NCBI RefSeq assembly: GCF_009866805.1
Contig: NZ_SIZW01000039.1
Location: forward strand, 558,001 to 622,000
Direction of reading: 5' to 3'
DNA length: 64,000 nt
From: Schauerella aestuarii
GTDB taxonomy: Bacteria; Pseudomonadota; Gammaproteobacteria; Burkholderiales; Burkholderiaceae_B
A program made the translations under genes and the position numbers. Positions 16,760 to 27,146 of this stretch are shown here, one piece after another; the stretch's first letter is position 1; every line of letters starts with the position of its first letter. The notes beneath the pieces were generated by a model that saw nothing but the letters and a program-made list of their open reading frames with translations, was not told the DNA's origin and made no database searches.

Positions 16760-17374
16760 ATGAGCAGCATCCGCCGACTCTACGAAGACCTGCGCAGCAT
16801 CTGCGTGGCCGTCGTGCATCCCCCAGGCGAAGATCGCGATCTGCTGATCGAGCAGCTCAAGCGCATTGGCTGCCGACTGCAGATCGTGTGGCCGTTTCCG
16901 CTTGAGATACCCCCAGGCGCAGACGTGATCTTCTTCCATGTGTCGCAAGACCTGCCGGGCGGCGGCATCTGGTGTGCCAGCTCGTGCGACGCGACCTTGA
17001 TCGCGCTATCCGATTACGAAAGCCCAACCACCTTAAAGCTGTTGCTTGACACCAGCGCGCATGGCGTGCTCACCAAGCCATTTCGGTCATCCGGCGTGTT
17101 GAGCACCCTGGTGCTGGCCCGCTCCGCACAAGGCTTTCAGCAGCGGCAGCAAGCCAAGATCAGGAAGCTTGAGGAAACGATCAAGTCGCGTCGCATGATT
17201 GAGAAGGCCATCAAAGTGCTGGTGGACAACCAAGGCATGAACGACGTGCAGGCCTACGAGCACATGCGTGCACGGGCGACAAGCCTGCGCATCACCGTGG
17301 CCGAAGTGGCAGCCATGGCGATCGACGCGCAGGAAGCGATGGAGAAGTTGGGATTGGGGAAGGCGGGGCGATGA
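16760..17374 (+). CDS. amiR: AmiR-like ANTAR-domain transcription antiterminator
   Basis: A 204-residue protein with a degenerate receiver-like domain (about residues 13-115, without the usual phospho-acceptor aspartate context), a coiled-coil helix (about 120-145) and a C-terminal ANTAR RNA-binding domain (about 145-190; IEKAIKVLVDNQGMNDVQAY then RITVAEVAAMA). This is the AmiR architecture and length. AmiR binds nascent leader RNA of its operon and prevents termination before the first gene. A matching leader with terminator lies at 9986-10089, so a feedback loop in which amide, sensed by the AmiC protein, releases AmiR is inferred. The ATG at 16760 follows the amiC stop at once. It is the last gene of the operon. 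Confidence 0.92.
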   Translation: MSSIRRLYEDLRSICVAVVHPPGEDRDLLIEQLKRIGCRLQIVWPFPLEIPPGADVIFFHVSQDLPGGGIWCASSCDATLIALSDYESPTTLKLLLDTSAHGVLTKPFRSSGVLSTLVLARSAQGFQQRQQAKIRKLEETIKSRRMIEKAIKVLVDNQGMNDVQAYEHMRARATSLRITVAEVAAMAIDAQEAMEKLGLGKAGR

Positions 17375-17591
17375 CGCGGTGGCGCGGGGGGGGCGGTGAC
17401 GGAGGTAAGTGCGCATCACGAGGCGCCGACGTTACGCATACCTGATGGATCGCAGTCGACGCATCGTTATGCCCTCCAAAGAATATTCTTCGCCGAGTGC
17501 CACGCTGATTACCAGGCCTTGTGACAATAAGTTGGTCGTTTTTGCGAGCGCGCTTGAGCACCGATGCGCGACCGGCATCTCGTCGCGCGCG

Positions 17592-19940
17592 CTAGCGTGG
17601 CGGTTCGGCCAACCAATTCTCAAACGGCGTCACGTCCATATTGCCCGGCACGTACCACACCTTGCGCGTCTTATCCCACTGCGCGCCCATTGCCTTCACG
17701 ATGTCCTTGTCGGCATAGGCCACGCGCAGGTCGCGCCGGCTTTGCGTGGCTTGCGGCTCGGCGGTATTGCGGCGTACGGCCGTGTCGGCCCGACCGCGCG
17801 TGGCACCCAACTGCATCTGGGCGATGAAGCTGCTGCGCGCTGCGGGATCCGTCGGCGCAATCAACGTGAGCCTTGTTTTGGGTCGCGTCGCGGCCACGTA
17901 AAACAGGTTCTCTTCTTCCTTGAACGCCCGCAGCGGGTTCGGAAACTCGCTCGCCGCCATGTAGGGCAGGATCACGTGATCGAACTCCTTGCCCTTGGCG
18001 TGCGCCACGCAATCGATTGCCACCAGATCGCGCGCCTTGCGCGTGCCCGCGAACGCATCGGCCTGACCGATCCAATCCGCAAAGTCGCGCACGTTCTTGC
18101 CCGATGCGCGTGCTGCCTCGATGAAGCCGGCTACCGACTTCGCGATCACCGATGCGTCGTAAGGATGCACGTACACCCGACGCGCGAGCGCCTCCATGCC
18201 GATGCGCTCGCAGATCTCAGTCAGTGCCACGTACGCCGGCGTATCCGCTTCCAGCGCCTGCACGTACGCCACTGCCTGGGCGATACGCGCACTGGCCGCA
18301 GCCGCGCCCACGCGCTGAATCTGTCCTTCGAAAAAATACTTGAGCGTGCCCGGATCGCGCGCGATCGTCGTCTTGGCTTCTTCAAGCGCGGCGGGCGTCA
18401 TCGGCACCTCACCAAACATCGACAACGATTCGACGATCGCTTCCCGACTCGCGGGCGAGGCCACCTTCTCGAGATTGTTCAGCGCGATGGCAAACATGCC
18501 GCGCAAAAACAAGATCTCTTCGCGCTGCAGATAGCTGTTCATCGTCAACGTGCGATAGCCGATGTCGGCCTGCATCAACGCGTTCTCAATCTCGATGGAT
18601 TGATGGCTATCGCGCAGCAGAATCGCAATGCCATCGAGCGGCTTGCGGTCGCGACGCCACTTTGCGATGGCTTCGACGACGCGGGTGGCGCAGGTGACGG
18701 CGTTGGCCGATGCGGGACGATCTACAGCGTCTTGCGATTGGGACGCGACAGCACCGGGGGCCACAGCACCGGACGCTGAAGTGCCGGAAACCACAGCACC
18801 GGAAGTCACAGCACCGGAAACCGCAGTGCCGGACATTTCTGAGGTATCGCGACTGGCGCGGTCGGCGTGCGCGACAGCGTCGTGCGAGCCCCCATCGCCA
18901 GCATTCGCCGGCCCATAGAACACCACGTTGATCTCGGTCTTCATCGGCAGCTTCGAATCCACCGGCTTGCGCTTGAACGCCTCCATCGCATAGGCCAGGT
19001 GCGGCCCATGGCGGTACGTCATCGTCAACGGATAATGCGCGCACTGCGGGAACACGGCCGAGAAACGTTGATTCAAATAGGCCTCGTCCGCGCCCATCTG
19101 CGAATAGATCACCTGGTCGCGATCGCCCACGCCCACGAAGTACAGCTTGTCCATTTTCAGCAGCGCTTCGAGAATGCGAAACGACGCCTCGTTCAAATCG
19201 TGCAGCTCATCGCCCACCACCAGGCGATACGCCGGAAACGCTTCGATGGTTTCAGGATCGTCGCGCAGCGCCCGCGCCAGATCGTAGGTGGCGTCGAAGA
19301 ACCCGCGCGACGGCACTTCGCCGAATGTGCCCAGCCGGTGCTTCTCATATTCGATCGACCACAGATAATCGGTGAGCGGCACGCCCAAGTCTTCGGCGAT
19401 GTATTCCAGATCGAGCCCTTCGTCCACGCTATCGAACGCCATCGTGGCCTTCATGCGCAGCAGCGCTTCCAGAAACTGGCTCACTGCCAGATTGTGCGTG
19501 CGGATCTCGAGCTGTTCCGATTTGCTCGGGTAGTTGCTGCTCACGTCTTCGAGCGCGGCCAGGGCATGCACCTTTTGCTCGCGTGCCGACTGCATCGCCA
19601 ACGGCTTGGCGTCCTCCATATTGCCCAACACGCGCGCAGCAAACTCATCCATTGTCTGCACGCGAATCTTCCTTGCCGTGCTGTAGGCGATGCCCACCTC
19701 CACCAGTCGCGCCTGCATCACTTGCTTGGCCTCAGGCGTGAACGTGAGCGCCAGGATGTCCTCGGGCGGCAGTCCGCGGGTGAGGGCTTCGCCGATACGC
19801 AAGGCGAGTGTCGTAGTTTTTGCGGCACCTGCATTGGCTGCGACCAGGGTCACGCGGCTGCGCGAAAGTTGAATGGCGCGCTGCTCGTCGGTGGGAACAA
19901 AGCCGGCGGGGATGAACTGCACAGGGGAGGGTTGGGTCAT
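17592..19940 (-). CDS. UvrD/Rep-like superfamily 1 helicase with C-terminal DUF5710-like domain
   Basis: A 782-residue protein. An N-terminal P-loop of unusual form, AANAGAAKTTT (residues 34-44), is followed by LALTFTPEAKQVMQARL (motif Ia), VVGDELHDLNEASF (motif II, DELH rather than DEAQ), VGDRDQVIYSQMGA (motif III) and late motifs HAKGKEFDHVILP and NLFYVAATRPKT, all in UvrD order. A Ser/Gly/Ala linker near residues 370-400 is encoded by six 15-base repeats. The last 45 residues (RVAYADKDIVKAMGAQWDKT then VWYVPG) look like the DUF5710 domain seen on DNA-primase and mobile-element proteins. Role in repair or plasmid/phage replication is unknown. It stands alone, convergent with the amide operon. 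Confidence 0.88.
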   Translation of the reverse strand: MTQPSPVQFIPAGFVPTDEQRAIQLSRSRVTLVAANAGAAKTTTLALRIGEALTRGLPPEDILALTFTPEAKQVMQARLVEVGIAYSTARKIRVQTMDEFAARVLGNMEDAKPLAMQSAREQKVHALAALEDVSSNYPSKSEQLEIRTHNLAVSQFLEALLRMKATMAFDSVDEGLDLEYIAEDLGVPLTDYLWSIEYEKHRLGTFGEVPSRGFFDATYDLARALRDDPETIEAFPAYRLVVGDELHDLNEASFRILEALLKMDKLYFVGVGDRDQVIYSQMGADEAYLNQRFSAVFPQCAHYPLTMTYRHGPHLAYAMEAFKRKPVDSKLPMKTEINVVFYGPANAGDGGSHDAVAHADRASRDTSEMSGTAVSGAVTSGAVVSGTSASGAVAPGAVASQSQDAVDRPASANAVTCATRVVEAIAKWRRDRKPLDGIAILLRDSHQSIEIENALMQADIGYRTLTMNSYLQREEILFLRGMFAIALNNLEKVASPASREAIVESLSMFGEVPMTPAALEEAKTTIARDPGTLKYFFEGQIQRVGAAAASARIAQAVAYVQALEADTPAYVALTEICERIGMEALARRVYVHPYDASVIAKSVAGFIEAARASGKNVRDFADWIGQADAFAGTRKARDLVAIDCVAHAKGKEFDHVILPYMAASEFPNPLRAFKEEENLFYVAATRPKTRLTLIAPTDPAARSSFIAQMQLGATRGRADTAVRRNTAEPQATQSRRDLRVAYADKDIVKAMGAQWDKTRKVWYVPGNMDVTPFENWLAEPPR
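18745..18834. repeat. Six-unit 15-bp minisatellite inside helicase gene
   Basis: Six imperfect head-to-tail copies of a 15-base unit resembling ACCACAGCACCGGAA run from 18745 to 18834. Being a multiple of three, copy-number change keeps the frame. On the coding strand they give pentapeptides of the SGAVx type between the helicase motifs. Confidence 0.8.
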
Positions 19941-20063
19941 TGAGCGTGCTGGGGGGTAAAGATTGAGAATTCGCCCCGATAGTACGTCAGCAGCTTCGAT
20001 CCTGCGTCGGGCGGTGCCAAGCGGCAGGATTCTCGGCCCGCTGACCGCTGACCCGGCAGAGGT

Positions 20064-20708
20064 CTACCGATCCAGCTTTCGATCCAGCCAGATAAACGCC
20101 GAACCCACCAGAAAGTAGCCAGTTGCGATCGCGACCGCATTAAACGCCGTCTGCCCCCAACCCAGCTCCGCCACATTGATGAACGGATACGCATACTGCC
20201 CATCCGCCTCACCGCGAATCATCGCGTAGGCAAAGTACCCCAACGGGTAGAGCGCCCAGATCAATGGGTCGTGCCATCTGAAATTACCCTTCGGCACCAA
20301 CGCCAGCCAAAACAGCGGCACGAGGATCGGCGTCACCCGGTGCAGCAGCACATCGGCCACATACATGCCACCCGTGAACTGATACAGCCCGCTCAACAGC
20401 ACGGCGTACACCACGCCCACTAGCACGATCGACAGCACCGCACAGCCCATCCACTTGGGCGCCAGGCTCGCTCGTCCTGCCACCGCAATCGCGATGAATA
20501 GCACCGCGACCATCAGGTTGGTCGTAATCGTGAAGTACCGCAGCAGCGTCCATATCGCAGACACCGCCGTGGGTGCCGACTCGAACAGCGCAAGGAAATT
20601 CAGGGTGAGGCCCGCCAACGCCACCAGTGCAACAAAGGCCGCGGTGCCCCGGATCATGCCGGTTGGATGGCGCTCCAGAAGAGGGGCATTCGCGATGGGA
20701 TCATTCAT
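20064..20708 (-). CDS. Pr6Pr family integral membrane protein
   Basis: A 214-residue protein with six predicted membrane helices: e.g. AAFVALVALAGLTLNFLALF, YFTITTNLMVAVLFIAIAVA, and GYFLVGSAFIWLDR at the end. The pattern RYFTITTNLM, LHRVTPILVPLFWL and YPLGYFAYAMIRGE with YPFINV is typical of the Pr6Pr/FAR-17a-AIG1-like family of bacterial membrane proteins. No enzymatic activity is established for the bacterial members; AIG1 relatives in animals hydrolyse fatty-acid esters of hydroxy fatty acids. It stands alone on the minus strand. Confidence 0.85.
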   Translation of the reverse strand: MNDPIANAPLLERHPTGMIRGTAAFVALVALAGLTLNFLALFESAPTAVSAIWTLLRYFTITTNLMVAVLFIAIAVAGRASLAPKWMGCAVLSIVLVGVVYAVLLSGLYQFTGGMYVADVLLHRVTPILVPLFWLALVPKGNFRWHDPLIWALYPLGYFAYAMIRGEADGQYAYPFINVAELGWGQTAFNAVAIATGYFLVGSAFIWLDRKLDR

Positions 20709-22263
<1,555 letters not shown>

Positions 22264-22265
22264 CC

Positions 22266-23336
22266 ATGTCTGCACATGAAAAAGAAGGTCAGGCCACGAC
22301 GCCAGTGGCCGAAGGTCAGGCGACCAAGCCGATGACCATGATTCAAGCGTTGCGTTCGGCCATGGATGTGATGCTCGAACGCGACAACAACGTGGTCGTG
22401 TTCGGCCAGGATGTGGGGTACTTCGGCGGCGTGTTTCGCTGCACGGAAGGCCTGCAAACGAAATACGGCAGCTCGCGTGTATTCGATACGCCAATCTCTG
22501 AGGGCGGCATCGTCGGTGTGGCGGTCGGCATGGGCGCCTATGGGTTGCGTCCCGTGTGCGAGATCCAGTTCGCCGACTACTTCTATCCCGCGTCCGACCA
22601 GATCGTGTCGGAAGCCGCTCGCCTGCGTTATCGCTCAGCCGGCGAATTCGAAGCCCCGATGACGATCCGCATGCCTTGCGGCGGCGGCATCTATGGCGGG
22701 CAAACGCACAGCCAAAGCCCCGAGGCGATGTTTACGCAAGTATGCGGGCTGCGCACGGTGATGCCGTCCAATCCGTATGACGCCAAGGGCCTGTTGATCT
22801 CGTGCATCGAGAACGATGACCCCGTCATTTTTCTCGAACCCAAGCGGCTCTACAACGGCCCTTTCGACGGCCATCACGACCGGCCCGTTACGCCATGGAG
22901 CAAGCATCCCTCGAGCCAGGTGCCCGAGGGCTACTACACCGTGCCGTTGGATAAGGCCACGATCGTGCGCCCGGGCGAAGCGGTCACCGTGCTCACGTAT
23001 GGCACCACGGTGTATGTGGCATTGGCTGCCGCAGAAGAAACGGGGATCGATGCCGAAGTGATCGACCTGCGCAGCCTCTGGCCGCTCGATCTCGACGCCA
23101 TCGTGACCTCAGTAAAGAAGACCGGCCGTTGCGTGGTAGTGCACGAAGCCACCCGCACGTGCGGCTTCGGTGCTGAGCTGATCTCGTTGGTGCAGGAGCA
23201 TTGCTTTTATTCGTTGGAAGCGCCGGTTGAGCGCGTGACGGGATGGGACACCCCCTACCCACACGCGCAAGAGTGGGCGTACTTCCCTGGCCCGCGTCGA
23301 GTGGGTGATGCATTACGACGCGTGATGGAGGTTTGA
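22266..23336 (+). CDS. bkdA2: 2-oxoisovalerate dehydrogenase E1 beta subunit
   Basis: A 356-residue transketolase-fold subunit. Typical motifs are NVVVFGQDVGYFGGVFRCTE, FDTPISEGGIVGVAVGMGAY, IQFADYFYPASDQIVSEAAR and the C-terminal CVVVHEATRTCGFGAELISL. The first 20 residues are a polar, Gln/Thr-rich extension. GGAGGG lies just upstream of the ATG at 22266, inside the end of the E1 alpha gene. It forms the alpha2-beta2 E1 heterotetramer and binds the E2 core. The final stop is followed one base later by the E2 start. Confidence 0.95.
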   Translation: MSAHEKEGQATTPVAEGQATKPMTMIQALRSAMDVMLERDNNVVVFGQDVGYFGGVFRCTEGLQTKYGSSRVFDTPISEGGIVGVAVGMGAYGLRPVCEIQFADYFYPASDQIVSEAARLRYRSAGEFEAPMTIRMPCGGGIYGGQTHSQSPEAMFTQVCGLRTVMPSNPYDAKGLLISCIENDDPVIFLEPKRLYNGPFDGHHDRPVTPWSKHPSSQVPEGYYTVPLDKATIVRPGEAVTVLTYGTTVYVALAAAEETGIDAEVIDLRSLWPLDLDAIVTSVKKTGRCVVVHEATRTCGFGAELISLVQEHCFYSLEAPVERVTGWDTPYPHAQEWAYFPGPRRVGDALRRVMEV

Positions 23337-23337
23337 C

Positions 23338-25032
23338 ATGGGCATTCATATCATCAAGATGCCGGATATCGGCGAAGGTATTGCCGAGGTCGAACTCGCG
23401 GGCTGGCATGTGAAGGTTGGAGACGTGGTGGCTGAAGATCAGCCGCTGGCGGATGTGATGACCGATAAGGCGACAGTCGAGATTCCGTCGCCGGTGGTGG
23501 GTACTGTCGTGTCGCTGGGTGGTCAGGAAGGCGATGTGATGGCCGTGGGCGGTGAGTTGATTCGCCTGGAGGTGGAGGGGGCTGGGAATCAGAAGGGTGG
23601 GGCGGCTGCGGGCGGTGCAACGTCACGCGCTTCAGCGTCCAGCTCGGGCAACCGTGCGACAGCATCCGATGACGACGAGGGCGATGCCGATCACATGGCC
23701 ACCAATGCGCCAGTGGACGTGCCTGCCGCGGATAGCGTTGCCGCAGATGGCATCGTTGCAGAAGGCGCGACCTCCAATGGTGGCGCAGTGACGGGTGGTA
23801 ATGCCAAAAGTGCGAAGGCGGCGTCTGCTTCTTCGGCGTCGGGTTCGTCCTCGACGTCGTCGTCGCGGGCTGATGCGTCTGCTTCTGCATCGCTTGCGTC
23901 GTCATCCGCATCACACGGTTCTTCATCGGCAGCATCGTCTGTTAGCGCAAAGCCGGTCGAGCGACACGAGCCTGCGGACGTGCACGCTCTTAACGCGAAA
24001 TCTGCAGCGTCGCCTGCGGTGCGTAAACGGGCGCGCGATCTGGGCATCGATCTGCCGGATGTTCAAGGCTCAGGTCCTGCCGGGCGGATTCAGCACGAGG
24101 ATCTCGATGCGCATCTGCTTGCTGGAAAAGCTGCGCAGACTGCATCCCCTGCTTCTGCGTCTGCGGGAGCAACGGGTTCAGCGGCGCCGGCTGCCAACAT
24201 GGCGAAGAACGCTGGTGCGTCTGCTTCTGCGGCAATGAGAAGCGGGGGCGCTCCTGCGCCTGCGCCTCGCTCTACCGCCGAAGTGCGCTCCTACGCCGAC
24301 GAAGACTTTGTTCACGATCGCTACGAGCAACGCCACGACGAGCATCAAGTGCCCGTGATTGGCTTGCGTCGCAAGATCGCGCAGAAGATGGTCGAGTCCA
24401 AGACCCGCATCCCGCACTACAGCTATGTGGAAGAGATCGACGTTACCGATCTTGAGACCTTGCGCGCGCAGCTCAACCAGAAATGGGGCGAGAAGCGTGG
24501 CAAGCTCACGATCCTGCCGTTCCTCATTCGTGCCATCGTGATGGCGTTGCCGGACTTCCCGCAGATCAACGCGCGGTTTGACGACGACTCCGGTGTGGTC
24601 ACGCGCTTTGGTGCGGTGCACCTCGGCGTTGCGGCGCAAAGCGATGCGGGGTTGATGGTGCCGGTGATTCGGCATGCCGAATCGCGCGACATGTGGTCGT
24701 TGGCGTCCGAGATCACGCGTCTGGCGCAAGCCGTGCGTAGTGGATCGGTGCGACGCGAAGAGATGTCGGGTTCGACTATCACGGTGACGAGTCTTGGCGC
24801 GCTGGGTGGTATCGTCACCACGCCTGTCATCAACCACCCTGAAGTTGGCATCGTGGGCGTGAATCGCATCGTCGAGCGCCCGATGTATCGCAACGGGGTT
24901 GTGGTGCCGAGAAAGCTGATGAACCTGTCGTCATCCTTCGACCATCGCGTGGTGGACGGCATGGATGCGGCCGAATTCATTCAAGCGGTGAGGGCATTGC
25001 TTGAGCAGCCGGCGATGTTGTTTGTGGATTGA
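23338..25032 (+). CDS. bkdB: Dihydrolipoyl acyltransferase E2 of branched-chain 2-oxoacid dehydrogenase
   Basis: A 564-residue protein, longer than usual E2 proteins of about 430 residues. An N-terminal lipoyl domain has the lipoylated lysine at K44 (MTDKATVEIPSP). A long Ser/Ala/Gly-rich linker of about 130 residues follows, then a peripheral E3/E1-binding domain (SPAVRKRARDLGIDLPDVQG), a second Ala-rich linker and the catalytic acyltransferase domain ending with the active-site H536 and D540 in FDHRVVDGMDAAEF. It transfers branched-chain acyl groups to CoA in the core of the complex. No E3 (lipoamide dehydrogenase) gene follows, so E3 is probably shared from elsewhere. A strong terminator ends the operon. 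Confidence 0.95.
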   Translation: MGIHIIKMPDIGEGIAEVELAGWHVKVGDVVAEDQPLADVMTDKATVEIPSPVVGTVVSLGGQEGDVMAVGGELIRLEVEGAGNQKGGAAAGGATSRASASSSGNRATASDDDEGDADHMATNAPVDVPAADSVAADGIVAEGATSNGGAVTGGNAKSAKAASASSASGSSSTSSSRADASASASLASSSASHGSSSAASSVSAKPVERHEPADVHALNAKSAASPAVRKRARDLGIDLPDVQGSGPAGRIQHEDLDAHLLAGKAAQTASPASASAGATGSAAPAANMAKNAGASASAAMRSGGAPAPAPRSTAEVRSYADEDFVHDRYEQRHDEHQVPVIGLRRKIAQKMVESKTRIPHYSYVEEIDVTDLETLRAQLNQKWGEKRGKLTILPFLIRAIVMALPDFPQINARFDDDSGVVTRFGAVHLGVAAQSDAGLMVPVIRHAESRDMWSLASEITRLAQAVRSGSVRREEMSGSTITVTSLGALGGIVTTPVINHPEVGIVGVNRIVERPMYRNGVVVPRKLMNLSSSFDHRVVDGMDAAEFIQAVRALLEQPAMLFVD

Positions 25033-25138
25033 AGCTCTTTGGGCCGCCGGTGAAATGGCGGCCCGAAGGCGTCGTGCCTCATTCACCTGATGACGACGCT
25101 GCGCCATGGCATCACAAAGTCGTTTGATTGAATGAAGA

Positions 25139-25173
25139 CGCGGAATGCACTGTGATGCATTCCGCGTTTTTTT
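25139..25173 (+). terminator. Intrinsic terminator after bkd operon
   Basis: Perfect 11-bp stem CGCGGAATGCA (25139-25149) / TGCATTCCGCG (25156-25166) with a six-base loop, followed by seven T (25167-25173). It ends the bkd transcript about 110 bases after the E2 stop codon. Confidence 0.9.
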
Positions 25174-25288
25174 GCGTGACTGTGATCCGAAGTCGATCGT
25201 CAGCTAATGATGCTGTCATGCCTATGGCATGTTTCCGCGACCTGATCACAACGCGGTGCGTCGCAAGATGCGAATTCCTACGCCCGCA

Positions 25289-26272
25289 TTACTCGATCCG
25301 AATATCCACGGCCTGCACCACATCCGCCCAGCGCACTAACTCAGCATTCACAAACTTGCCCAATTCCTCAGGGCTACTGGCACCTGCGGTCGCACCTTCA
25401 CCTTTGAAACGCTGCTGCAGCGTCGGCGATTGCAGTGCTCGCGCGATGGCTTCATTGAGTATCTTGACCCTGTCGGCCGGCGTGCCGGCAGGCGCCATCA
25501 ACCCGTTCCACGTATTGATGTCGTAGTCCTTGAACATCGCGATTTCGCTCAACGCCGGCACATCCGGCAATTCGGAGGATCGCGTTTTCGTGGTCACAGC
25601 CAGCGCACGCAGCTTGTCCGCCTTCACCTGCGGCAACGCAGCGGGCAACGTCGCAAAGCTCAGCTGGGTTTCTCCGCTCATTACCGACGTATTGGCCAAT
25701 GCGCCACCGCGGTAGGGCACGTGCTGCAGGTTTACCTTCGCTTCCTGCGCAAACATCGCCGCGGCCAAGTGCACCGGAGAACCATTGCCGCTCGAGGAAT
25801 AGTTCAATTCACCCGGCTTGCTTTTGGCCAGCGCAACCAACTCGTCCACGCTTTTCGCAGGCAAGTTTGGCGTGGTCACGAGCACCAACGGGATCGACGC
25901 AATCATGCTCACCGGTGTGAAGCCGCCCACAGGATCGTAGCCCAGCGATTTCTTGTACACGGCAGGATTGATGCCGTGGCTCGACACCGTCGCCATGAAC
26001 AACGTGTAGCCATCGGGCGACGCCTGTTGAACGTACGACGCGGCGAGGTTGCCGGCCGCGCCGGCCTTGTTCTCGATGATCACAGGCTGCTTGAGTTCTT
26101 TGCCCAACTGCTCGCCAAGCGCGCGAGCGAGGATATCGGTGGTGCCGCCGGCGGCGTAGCCCACCACGATGCGCAGCGGTTGATTGGGAAACGTCGATTG
26201 CGCGACGGATGCGGCAGACGTGCACAGGCCTGCGGCCACGGCGAGTGCCGTGCCAACTTGTCTTACGTTCAT
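25289..26272 (-). CDS. Bug-family tripartite tricarboxylate transporter substrate-binding protein
   Basis: A 327-residue periplasmic binding protein. Sec signal peptide (VGTALAVAAGLCTSAASVAQ, cleavage near residue 25), then FPNQPLRIVVGYAAGGTTDI, the hallmark opening of the Bug/TctC family greatly expanded in Bordetella and relatives; PVIIENKAGAAGNLAASYV is the ligand-loop signature. Such proteins bind carboxylates such as citrate or amino acids, often without their own membrane subunits nearby. Start at 26272 is chosen because GGAGA lies about eight bases upstream; longer starts run through an unlikely leader. It is the last gene of an operon with a CoA-transferase and enoyl-CoA hydratase, so it probably captures the acid that is then activated. 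Confidence 0.93.
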   Translation of the reverse strand: MNVRQVGTALAVAAGLCTSAASVAQSTFPNQPLRIVVGYAAGGTTDILARALGEQLGKELKQPVIIENKAGAAGNLAASYVQQASPDGYTLFMATVSSHGINPAVYKKSLGYDPVGGFTPVSMIASIPLVLVTTPNLPAKSVDELVALAKSKPGELNYSSSGNGSPVHLAAAMFAQEAKVNLQHVPYRGGALANTSVMSGETQLSFATLPAALPQVKADKLRALAVTTKTRSSELPDVPALSEIAMFKDYDINTWNGLMAPAGTPADRVKILNEAIARALQSPTLQQRFKGEGATAGASSPEELGKFVNAELVRWADVVQAVDIRIE

Positions 26273-26330
26273 TTTTTTTGTCTCCGGATGGGTCACGCTT
26301 TTTTGCGTGATCCCGGTACTGCGTGGGGGA

Positions 26331-27146
26331 TCAGCGCCCTTTGAACACAGGCGCCCGCTTCTCTGCAAAAGCTTTTTTGCCCTCTGCGTAGTCTTCACTC
26401 GCAAAGCAATCCAACACCATTTGCTGCATGGCCTTCACGTCGACCTGCGGCCCGAGCTGCTGCATCTGGCGAATCATTTTCTTGCCCGCTTTCAAGGTAA
26501 GCGGTGCATTGGCCCGGATCTTCTCCAGATAACTTTCCAGTGCGGCATCCAGCTCGCCTTGCGCCGACACGCGTTGAATCAGGCCCAACGCCTTCGCCTC
26601 GTCGGCCTTGTAGCGCGCGGCGGACAGGAAAATCTCAAGGGCATTGGCCGGCCCCACCACGGTGACCAGGTTGCGGATGGCCGTCAGCCGATATCCAAGG
26701 CCCAAGCGGCCTGCGGGGATGGCAAACGAGCTATCGGGCGAGGCCACGCGAATATCGCAGCACAACGCGATATTCAACCCACCGCCGATGCAATAACCCT
26801 GGATGCGCGCGAGCGTTGGCTTTTCGAAGTCATACAGCGCCAGCTGCGCCGCTTCGGCCACCACTTCATAAGCTTTGACAGCGTCTTCGCCCGAACGCAG
26901 ATTATCGAACTGCGAAATATTGGCGCCGCTCACAAACGATTTCGTTCCCGCACCCGTGAGCACCACCGCACGAATATCGCCGTCTTCGCGAAAGGCATTC
27001 AGCACGATCGGCACGGCTTCCCACATCGCAAACGACACGGCGTTGTGACGTTCGGCATCGTTGAATGTGAGCCAACCGATGGCGCCGCGCTTCTCGGCGA
27101 TGATGTTCTCGGTAATCTCGCCTTGAAGAATGCGTTCACTGCTCAT
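26331..27146 (-). CDS. Enoyl-CoA hydratase/isomerase family protein
   Basis: A 271-residue crotonase-fold enzyme. The oxyanion-hole segments VVLTGAGTKSFVSGANISQF and ARIQGYCIGGGLNIALCCDI are clear, as is the family C-terminal tail EGKKAFAEKRAPVFKGR. It acts on an acyl-CoA (hydration, isomerisation or C-C cleavage); which one is not readable. Its ATG overlaps the stop of the GntR regulator gene by four bases (ATGA). With the upstream CoA-transferase it would form a short acyl-CoA pathway. Confidence 0.93.
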   Translation of the reverse strand: MSSERILQGEITENIIAEKRGAIGWLTFNDAERHNAVSFAMWEAVPIVLNAFREDGDIRAVVLTGAGTKSFVSGANISQFDNLRSGEDAVKAYEVVAEAAQLALYDFEKPTLARIQGYCIGGGLNIALCCDIRVASPDSSFAIPAGRLGLGYRLTAIRNLVTVVGPANALEIFLSAARYKADEAKALGLIQRVSAQGELDAALESYLEKIRANAPLTLKAGKKMIRQMQQLGPQVDVKAMQQMVLDCFASEDYAEGKKAFAEKRAPVFKGR

